NCBI GenBank assembly: GCA_001873635.1
Contig: MNZK01000093.1
Coordinates: forward strand, 1-43,667
Direction of reading: 5' to 3'
DNA from: Porphyromonadaceae bacterium CG2_30_38_12
GTDB taxonomy: Bacteria > Bacteroidota > Bacteroidia > Bacteroidales > Paludibacteraceae
Length of the DNA: 43,667 nt
The notes below the pieces were generated by a model. It saw only the letters and a program-made list of their open reading frames with translations. It did no database searches and was not told where the DNA came from. The number at the start of each line of letters is the position of its first letter. Within the stretch, counting starts at the first letter, position 1. Of this stretch, positions 36,473-43,667 are shown in pieces. The position numbers and the translations under genes are program-made.

Positions 36473-39400
36473 TTAATATGTTACACTAAGATTAAAACCA
36501 TAAATTCTACTGGAAGGGTTAGAATATAACTCTCCAAATGTACCTTCTAAGTCAGTACCATTAGTAGTAGATTCAGGATCTACGTATCTGTTATTAGCTG
36601 CAGTCCAAATAAACGCGTTGTTTACAAATGCAGTTAGAGATACGGTATTTAAATACAATGGTTTAAGCCATTTTTTGGGTAAATCATACGAAAGTGAAAT
36701 ATTGCGTAATTTTGCATACGATCTATCAATAAGGTACGCAAGACCACCAGTAGCTGAACCAGATTTATCAAAATAATCTTGAATACCACTGTCTGTTAAT
36801 TTTAAAACAGTAATATTTTCTTCATAATCAAATGTTCCATCTCCATTATCAATTTCAGTTACAGAATTTGGTATAACAAATGGTTTACGGCCATTATAAA
36901 GTGTAGCTATACCATTACCAGTAAATTGCATTAGATATCTAGTAATAGAGAACATTGATCCGCCATAACGAACATCTAACGATGCACTTAAAGTTACTCC
37001 ATAGGCGGAAAAAGCAGATGTTAATCCACCAGTCCATTTATGGTTCATATTCAGCCCTGTATTTTGGACTTCCGATGTGAGGATAGGTTGCCCTGCCTCG
37101 TCAACAATTAATTTACCATAAGAATCACTGTTTATATCAGTTACATATTGTGGTAAGTAAGTGTAATAAACACCCATAGGTTGTCCCTTTTCAGCATACA
37201 TGTATACTGCATCATTTCCTGCTGCAAAGTTATCAATCGTTACTTTTCCTCCTTCAAGGCTTTCAGGCATTGATAATACTTCATTATTGTTAATAGCAAA
37301 GTTAACAGCTAAATCCCATCGAAAGTTTTTAATCTTAATGGGTGTTGTAGATAGCAACAATTCTATTCCTTTATTTTGAACTTCACCAAAATTGGTAACT
37401 ACACTACTATAACCAGTTGCAGGGTCAGCGGGTAAAGTAAAAATCTGATCACTCGTTATCCTGTTATAATATGCTGCATCAAGTCCAATTCTTCCTTTAA
37501 AAAATTGCAAGTTAAATCCGACCTCCGACTCGGTGGTCATTTCAGGTCGTAGTGTACTGCTTCCTGCGGTTGTAGAGCTTATAAATGCATTGGTTCCATT
37601 CATTGGAAATTTCGCTATATCAGCACCGTAATATCCATTAGCATAGGCCTGTACATAGTTCGTACTGGTATAGTAAGGACTAGCGTCGTTACCAGTTTTA
37701 CCATAAGCTAAGCGTAATTTTCCAAATGACAAAATATCATTTTTAGGAATTAATTCGCTAAAAATCCAACTCAAGGTAACGCCTGGATAGAAGTAACTAT
37801 TATTACCTATCGGTAAAGTTGATGACCAGTCGTTACGAGCAGTAACACCTAGATAAAGCATGTCATTATAACCAATGTTTGCATCGCCAAATAAACCTAC
37901 TAATCGACGTTTAGTTTGACTTTCTTCCAATGTAGATTTAGTTGCTCCATTACTTAAATCCCAAAAATCAGTATTAAAAGTTAGGACATCAGTTTGACCT
38001 ACCATTCTTGTGAAAAATCTTTCATTCATGTTTAAACCAATATTGGCTGCTACAGTAAAGTCTCCAATTTTTTCATCAAAATTTGCTAAGAAATCATGGT
38101 TTATTTCATACGAACGACCATATCTAGCATAAACAAGACCATCTTGATTCATGTTTGTGGGACTATATCCATAATCATTATTGATTAACGCTGCATCGGT
38201 ATTTATACGTGGTTCGCCAATTTTTGAATCGTAATCATTATAATCAAAACCAAAACGATAGGTTAGAGTCAATGCATCAATTGGGTTTATGTCAGCTTGT
38301 AATTTACCATAAACTTGTTTTGAATCCAAGTGATTTTTGTTGTTAGCTAATGACCAATATGGATTTGTAATTCCATAAGGAGTAAAATACGCTTCAGGAG
38401 TATTAAATGGATTTGTGATATCTTTCATGTCAACAATAGATATATCACGTGACATTTCGTACAACCCATCAACTACAGATGCTCCCTGAAAAGATCCTAC
38501 AATGTCAGTTTTTGAGCTTGCAAGATTTACAGATGAAGAAACCTTAAACCAGTTTGTCGGTTTGTAACTTGATCGATATGCAATTGTATTTCTGTTATAA
38601 GAGTCTGCTTTTGTAGGCATAATTCCGTCATCACTTGAGTTAGAATATGACAAATAGTATGTCATTTTTTCATCGGCTGAAGCACCACTTAAAGAAACAG
38701 AATTGTTGTTCGAAACTCCAGTATCAAAGAAATCTTTTACATTATTTTCTAGTGCAGAATAATTATGTATTTGTTGTTGGAAATTCCAAATTGGTCCGTA
38801 GTTTTGAAGAGAACCATCTAACTTAGGGCCCCAAGATCCATTTTCAATATAAGTTTGTTTCCCATTCCAACCTTGTCCAAATTCATTTTGCATTTCAGGG
38901 AATAATGACACTTGTCTTAATTGAATACCTCCACTGTATTGTACAGTAAAGTTTTTATCTTTTCCTTTCATACCTTGTTTGGTAGTAAGAACGATAACGC
39001 CATTTGATGCTCTACTACCATATAATGCAGTAGCGGCTGCACCTTTTAATACAGTCATTGACTCAATATCTTCAGAAGCAATATTTGAGATACCACTAGT
39101 ATTAATAGAGTGACCAGAAGTATTGAGTGTACTATTTTGCAAAGGAACACCATCAACAATATAAAGTGGTTGGTTACTACCATTAATAGAACCAAAACCG
39201 CGAATAGTAACTGAAGATGCAGCCCCTGGATCAGATGAAGTAGATTGAATTTGCAACCCTGCGACTTTACCCGACAAAGAGTTCGTAACGTTAGTGTTTC
39301 GTGCATTTTTAATTTCATCACTAGAAACAGTTGTTGCCGCGTAACCAAGTGACTTTTCAGTTCTTTTAATTCCCATCGCAGTTACAACTACTTCATCGAT

Positions 39401-39700
39401 TGCCAAAGCATCCGATTCCATTTTTACAACCATACCACTTTTGGCAGTTACTTCAACTGTTTTCATACCTACGTACGAAATAATTAAAGTTTTTGCACTC
39501 CCCGGTACCGATAGCGTAAATCCACCATCAACTCCGGTAATTGTACCAGTTGTGGTTCCTTTTACCATAACCGATGCTCCAATAACAGGTTGCCCATCTT
39601 CAGCCGAAAGCACTTTACCGCTAACGGATTTCGACTGAGCATTAACCAAACCCACGCCTATCATAAAAAGACAGGCCCATAAGAACGTTAGTTTTCTCAT
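36473..39700 (-). CDS. SusC/RagA family TonB-linked outer-membrane protein
   Basis: Carboxypeptidase-like domain 'VSGKVLSAEDGQPVIGASVMVKGTTTGTITGVDGGFTLSVP', plug 'VTNSLSGKVAGLQIQSTSSDPGAASSVTIRGFGSINGSNQPLYIVDGVPL', C-terminal beta-barrel. Confidence 0.96.
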   Translation of the reverse strand: MRKLTFLWACLFMIGVGLVNAQSKSVSGKVLSAEDGQPVIGASVMVKGTTTGTITGVDGGFTLSVPGSAKTLIISYVGMKTVEVTAKSGMVVKMESDALAIDEVVVTAMGIKRTEKSLGYAATTVSSDEIKNARNTNVTNSLSGKVAGLQIQSTSSDPGAASSVTIRGFGSINGSNQPLYIVDGVPLQNSTLNTSGHSINTSGISNIASEDIESMTVLKGAAATALYGSRASNGVIVLTTKQGMKGKDKNFTVQYSGGIQLRQVSLFPEMQNEFGQGWNGKQTYIENGSWGPKLDGSLQNYGPIWNFQQQIHNYSALENNVKDFFDTGVSNNNSVSLSGASADEKMTYYLSYSNSSDDGIMPTKADSYNRNTIAYRSSYKPTNWFKVSSSVNLASSKTDIVGSFQGASVVDGLYEMSRDISIVDMKDITNPFNTPEAYFTPYGITNPYWSLANNKNHLDSKQVYGKLQADINPIDALTLTYRFGFDYNDYDSKIGEPRINTDAALINNDYGYSPTNMNQDGLVYARYGRSYEINHDFLANFDEKIGDFTVAANIGLNMNERFFTRMVGQTDVLTFNTDFWDLSNGATKSTLEESQTKRRLVGLFGDANIGYNDMLYLGVTARNDWSSTLPIGNNSYFYPGVTLSWIFSELIPKNDILSFGKLRLAYGKTGNDASPYYTSTNYVQAYANGYYGADIAKFPMNGTNAFISSTTAGSSTLRPEMTTESEVGFNLQFFKGRIGLDAAYYNRITSDQIFTLPADPATGYSSVVTNFGEVQNKGIELLLSTTPIKIKNFRWDLAVNFAINNNEVLSMPESLEGGKVTIDNFAAGNDAVYMYAEKGQPMGVYYTYLPQYVTDINSDSYGKLIVDEAGQPILTSEVQNTGLNMNHKWTGGLTSAFSAYGVTLSASLDVRYGGSMFSITRYLMQFTGNGIATLYNGRKPFVIPNSVTEIDNGDGTFDYEENITVLKLTDSGIQDYFDKSGSATGGLAYLIDRSYAKLRNISLSYDLPKKWLKPLYLNTVSLTAFVNNAFIWTAANNRYVDPESTTNGTDLEGTFGELYSNPSSRIYGFNLSVTY

Positions 39701-39768
39701 AAATTTAACATTTTTGTTTATAAATCATTTAATTGCGCTTTTTAACCGAATTTTAATAAACGTGGGTG

Positions 39769-39799
39769 CAAATATAGCGTATTACTTTTTTAAAAACAA
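39769..39799 (-). promoter_or_regulatory. Bacteroidetes-type promoter for the SusC operon
   Basis: Minus strand TTG (39799-39797)-N20-TATATTTG (39776-39769), about 70 bp upstream of the susC-like ATG. Confidence 0.55.
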
Positions 39800-40284
39800 G
39801 CGATTTTGATGAGAAAAAGTAAAAATATACATTTTTGAAGCCCTTTTTGGTTTGCAATTGATAGATATTGCGTTCGTTTGCTTGCATTTTAACTATTCAA
39901 TAATTTCTTGCTTCTTTCATATGGTTCACTAATTCATATGTTTAGCTTACACTTGTTCGTTTTTGAGCCTTAAATAAATGAATTTATAAGTATGTGTGAG
40001 AAAATGCAACAAGAAGTGATTTTTTTTGTAAAAAGCTTTCATTTTATTTGAAAATAATACAATTTTCCTATAAAAAGTGCTTGTTTAGAGAAACAAATAG
40101 TCAAAATGACATTGAAAATGGTGATTAAATTTCAAATTTCTTTCAAATAGAAGTCATTTCGAGTGCTTTTGTTTTTTAATCGTTGTTATTGCAAGCGAAA
40201 TAGTATTGCATATTGTGTAAATAGTCTCTATTTCTAATAAAAATTCTTTTCGGAACGTATTATTTTTGTGTGAATATTCGTAAA

Positions 40285-40317
40285 AAAAACCACTTCGATT
40301 TTGTCGAAGTGGTTTTT
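40285..40317 (-). terminator. Intrinsic terminator downstream of the BACON-like T9SS gene
   Basis: ACCACTTCGA ttttg TCGAAGTGGT stem with flanking A and T runs. Confidence 0.88.
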
Positions 40318-40336
40318 ATTTATAGAAGGTATAATC

Positions 40337-42085
40337 CTATTTTAAAACTTTCACAGTGGCTGTTTGCGAGCCTTCAAATTTCAGTATGTAGCTACCTGCT
40401 TTGAGCGTGCAATTCACAATGCTTTTACCCGATGGCGAAAGGGCGTATTTGCCTACGGATTGACCAGCAATGTTATACATGCGCACGGTTTTGAAGTTGG
40501 CTGGATAAGTCAAATCGAATCCATTTTGCGTAGCAAAAGCTTTGATATTGTTGGCTTGAACATTTTTTACGGCACTGACAACACCTTGTTTGATATGTAC
40601 CGTTTTTTTTGCGCCCCAAGTGTAGAAAGTAATATCGGCGGTGCGCCCTACTGTACCCTCAGGCAAAGCAGCAAAGCTAAGCGCATAGTCGGTACCCCAA
40701 TTGCCTGATTCATAATGTTCTGTTTCGGCATAGGTAATCCAGGCAGGCAAAGCAGTATCGTCAACCCACACGCCACCGTAATATGGTACTAAGGTAACAG
40801 TGCTGTTGCTTCCTGTAGCTTCGGCAACAATAGTGTCGGTTTCGGAAACCAAATAGGTGTAAGCAGCATTGGTGAGGGATGTATATAATGTAGCCGACCA
40901 ATTGTAATTTAAAAGTGTCCGTTCATTATTGTTAGGGGCATAGGGTGCATAGAAATACGCATGACTGTCATAATAATCACTTGGACCATCCACTGCACCA
41001 TCATAATATGATGAGCGAACCCCTAATACCAAACCAGGTGTGTTTGTCCAGCTCAGTTCCAATACAAATGCCTCATCAACTTCCAAATATGGTACTTCAC
41101 TTTCTAAACCATCAGCATCAATGGCGATAAGCTTTTTGAATGGCATTGTAAATGCAGTAGCCCCCAAAGTTAAAACGCTATCTGATGGCAAGTAAGATGT
41201 TGCGATAGTATCTTTCATAGTAAGATCTCCACCTAATGTATCAACTGTAATTATGCGTAGTGTGAAACTAGTTCCAGCTGGTGCAGTATAGGCACCTAAA
41301 AAGAAATTAGCACCTTCGAAATACAGGGTTGATTGCGGTTTTTCGTAATAAGCAACCACAGCATCAATTTTGCTCGAATTAGTACCAAAAGCATAATTTT
41401 GAGTGATGACTTTACCCACTGTATCTGCTTTAAATTTCCATGTGATTTGATCCAAATCTCTAAAACAGTTTGTGAAATTATATACACGAGTGCCATTGTC
41501 GTAAGCTGAACCACCAGCATCGATGGTTGCATTATAATTGGACGTTTTTGCAGCGTAATTTTCTCCGAAAACAAAGCTTGTGTCCACCGAATTTTCCGAT
41601 GCTGTGAGTGTAGGGAGTTCAAAACTTTCGGTAGTAACGTTCAGCGATAAATTGTTGTCAGTCGTGTTCAACGGAATGGCAGTTGGGCTATAACTCTGCG
41701 ATGCTCCATCGTATTGGTTTAATAACCAACTGTAAGAAGGAGTGCCGGTAGAAGTTGCTGTGTTAGCGAACATCCAATTGCTGTATGGGCTGGCAAAAGC
41801 AATGGTGTTGGAGTAACCATAATAATCGTTTGATATACTATAAAAGAGCGTGCCCTGAGGTACGCTGTAGCCCATGGATGTAACTGCACCCGAAGCTTTT
41901 GGCGCTTTTGCGGGGCTAACATTTGTTTTCAACTTGAGGGCATCAAAGTTGTTTGTCGTACTCATACGAACTTCGCTGCGAATCAGTTTGGTTTTAGCAG
42001 TACGTTTTACTGCGGCTCTGTGGGTTACTGCGGCTGCGCTCACTGTGAGTGCAATGCCGAACATTAGAAGTAATTTTTTTTTCAT
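40337..42085 (-). CDS. Secreted protein with BACON-like domain and type IX secretion type A C-terminal sorting domain
   Basis: Signal peptide; 'LPAWITYAETEHYESGNWGTDYALSFAALPEGTVGRTADITFYTWGAKKTVHIKQG' (BACON-like); C-terminal 'FKTVRMYNIAGQSVGKYALSPSGKSIVNCTLKAGSYILKFEGSQTATVKVLK'. Confidence 0.75.
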   Translation of the reverse strand: MKKKLLLMFGIALTVSAAAVTHRAAVKRTAKTKLIRSEVRMSTTNNFDALKLKTNVSPAKAPKASGAVTSMGYSVPQGTLFYSISNDYYGYSNTIAFASPYSNWMFANTATSTGTPSYSWLLNQYDGASQSYSPTAIPLNTTDNNLSLNVTTESFELPTLTASENSVDTSFVFGENYAAKTSNYNATIDAGGSAYDNGTRVYNFTNCFRDLDQITWKFKADTVGKVITQNYAFGTNSSKIDAVVAYYEKPQSTLYFEGANFFLGAYTAPAGTSFTLRIITVDTLGGDLTMKDTIATSYLPSDSVLTLGATAFTMPFKKLIAIDADGLESEVPYLEVDEAFVLELSWTNTPGLVLGVRSSYYDGAVDGPSDYYDSHAYFYAPYAPNNNERTLLNYNWSATLYTSLTNAAYTYLVSETDTIVAEATGSNSTVTLVPYYGGVWVDDTALPAWITYAETEHYESGNWGTDYALSFAALPEGTVGRTADITFYTWGAKKTVHIKQGVVSAVKNVQANNIKAFATQNGFDLTYPANFKTVRMYNIAGQSVGKYALSPSGKSIVNCTLKAGSYILKFEGSQTATVKVLK

Positions 42086-42161
42086 TTTCGTTTGATGTTT
42101 TAATTGTTCATAATCTGTATGTTACATACTTTTTTATTGAGATTTGTTAATCTAATCAGTT

Positions 42162-43445
42162 TTATCTACTCATTGTAAAATACTCATTGGAATTATTGCT
42201 ACGTTCGTAACGCACCGAATTTATAGTAAGTGGAGTTGAAGAACTAACTTTGTACTCGCCACAAAAATAGCTAAGCGTAGTGGCAACTTCGGTTGTTTTG
42301 TTGTAAAATGCCTTTCCGTTGTTGTCGTATAAGTTTACGGTGGTGGTAGGCAATGCAATTTCGACAATGTTGTTTGGCTTTTCGCTAAAGTCAATGCGAT
42401 AAGTTCCCTCGGTGCTGGATAATTTTATGACGAAAGCATTGGCATAGGTCGTTTTGTTTGCTATCCCAAAGTATTCAAATTTTTTGGTGCTATATCCTTT
42501 TTTAAGTGCTGCTTGGAGTGCTTGTAATCGTGTTTTGAAATTGCTGCTTGTACGTGTTGTGTCAATTTTCCATGTGGAAGTGCTTGCTTTGAGGTAGTTA
42601 TTCAAAACCGGAGCATGAAAATAAATTGCATTATCGGTTTTCGATACCAATCGCGCACTGTCGGCGCTGAGAGCAAAATCCTGAAATTTTTTGCCATAAT
42701 AATTTTGTTCGGTATGAAAACGGAGACCATAGCTGGTAATGATAAAAGCAGCAAACTTTTTATCGGCAATAAAATCGCCTCCTTTTTCTAAAAATGCAAA
42801 AATACCCGTATTTCCCTGATATGCTTTGAGGGTGTCGGTAGCCACTATCAGATTTAGAAAGTTAACATTGGCATTCGTTATGGCACGATTTACGATTTCG
42901 AGCTTTGCAAAATAGCCTTGCCAAGAAGCATTATCGTCGAGTTTATGTAAAAAGATATAAGTGCCACGCTTTTTGCCTTTTAGCTTCACCTCGTTGGAGT
43001 CGGCATGTAGCACAATAAATTCATAATCACCGCCATAGCCATAGCCAGTAGGGTTTTCTGGATTGGCATAAAAACTGAAAATGCTGTTGTAGGTATTGAA
43101 TGTGAGCACGGGCGCATTATCGGCAATGATTTCGTACAAGCTGTTTTCTGTTTTGTAACTGTTGTCCGTGTTTTTGTTTTTTGCAGCAATACTTACAGCC
43201 CCCGATTCATTAAATTTCATCAAAAAAGTATATCCTTCGGTGGCATCGGTAGGAAAATACTCCATAACCCAACCATTGGAGGCACTGCACAGTATTTTTT
43301 TATAATCTGCTTTAGCATTGTTAAGCCTCACAGCGGCTGATTCGCTAAAGATATTATCCTCCTCGATTTTGCACGATGCAAAACTGAACAGTATTAAACT
43401 CGTTAATAGATATAGGTAGCTTGTTTTCATAACTGTATTTTTCAT
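42162..43445 (-). CDS. DUF4302 domain-containing lipoprotein
   Basis: Lipobox (FASC), 'KADYKKILCSASNGWVMEYFPTDATEGYTFLMKFNESGAVSIAAKN' typical DUF4302 N-terminus. Confidence 0.82.
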   Translation of the reverse strand: MKNTVMKTSYLYLLTSLILFSFASCKIEEDNIFSESAAVRLNNAKADYKKILCSASNGWVMEYFPTDATEGYTFLMKFNESGAVSIAAKNKNTDNSYKTENSLYEIIADNAPVLTFNTYNSIFSFYANPENPTGYGYGGDYEFIVLHADSNEVKLKGKKRGTYIFLHKLDDNASWQGYFAKLEIVNRAITNANVNFLNLIVATDTLKAYQGNTGIFAFLEKGGDFIADKKFAAFIITSYGLRFHTEQNYYGKKFQDFALSADSARLVSKTDNAIYFHAPVLNNYLKASTSTWKIDTTRTSSNFKTRLQALQAALKKGYSTKKFEYFGIANKTTYANAFVIKLSSTEGTYRIDFSEKPNNIVEIALPTTTVNLYDNNGKAFYNKTTEVATTLSYFCGEYKVSSSTPLTINSVRYERSNNSNEYFTMSR

Positions 43446-43451
43446 AATTAT

Positions 43452-43667
43452 CTATTCTATTTCGGATACTAATTTGTTCATATCAATGTGATTCTGACGG
43501 TATTGCACTTCGGCTCGCAACGCATCTATATCGATGCCCCAGGCACTACTGAGCCATTCCCTACAAATAGAAAGCTTTTGCAGAATAACTTCTTTGCCAT
43601 TTACACCGTCGTTGTCAGTAACTTGGGTTACTGCATCCGTTGTTATATTTTGCGACCAACCTTTGGA
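43452..43667 (-). CDS. C-terminal fragment of a probable SusCD-associated zinc metallohydrolase lipoprotein; 5' end outside window
   Basis: Minus-strand frame reads SKGWSQNITTDAVTQVTDNDGVNGKEVILQKLSICREWLSSAWGIDIDALRAEVQYRQNHIDMNKLVSEIE*; 'G..VILQKL.I...WL...WGIDID.LR' resembles the C-terminus of putative zinc-binding metallopeptidase lipoproteins next to DUF4302 genes. Confidence 0.6.
   Translation of the reverse strand, partial: SKGWSQNITTDAVTQVTDNDGVNGKEVILQKLSICREWLSSAWGIDIDALRAEVQYRQNHIDMNKLVSEIE

Noticed and set aside
39055-39348. Leucine-rich ORF inside the susC-like gene
   Set aside because: Out-of-frame shadow of a strongly supported TonB-linked protein.

Overview
This 43.7 kb window is chromosomal DNA from a Bacteroidetes (Bacteroidales-like) organism. 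All calls come from reading the supplied translations and nucleotides; no database search was run. Most of the window is housekeeping and cell-envelope genes: pepD, trmB, gldH-ricT-holB, an S46 peptidase, the type IX secretion operon porP-gldK-L-M-N, cobalamin adenosyltransferase, an S41 protease, an anaerobic sulfatase-maturase-like radical SAM enzyme, lipB, mtgA, an rluB-like gene, tRNA-Met(CAU), ffh, folD, rsmE, metA and ald. The right end (33.7-43.7 kb) is accessory. It holds a SusC/SusD-type outer-membrane import locus with no visible CAZymes, a BACON-like T9SS cargo protein, a DUF4302 lipoprotein and the C-terminus of a probable zinc metallohydrolase lipoprotein. The strongest points for follow-up are: (i) a decayed DUF4143-type ATPase remnant lying between two degenerate direct repeats of about 50 bp; (ii) a two-gene DUF2975/XRE-HTH membrane-regulator module directly behind the S46 peptidase gene; (iii) a tandem 42-bp repeat array encoding a disordered N-terminal tail on the pseudouridine synthase; (iv) the CAZyme-free SusCD/metallohydrolase locus; (v) a porin plus orphan solute-binding-domain gene pair; and (vi) several start-site and promoter corrections based on the Bacteroidetes TAnnTTTG -7 motif. 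I did not find a clear, wholly novel defence or mobile system, CRISPR array or rRNA.
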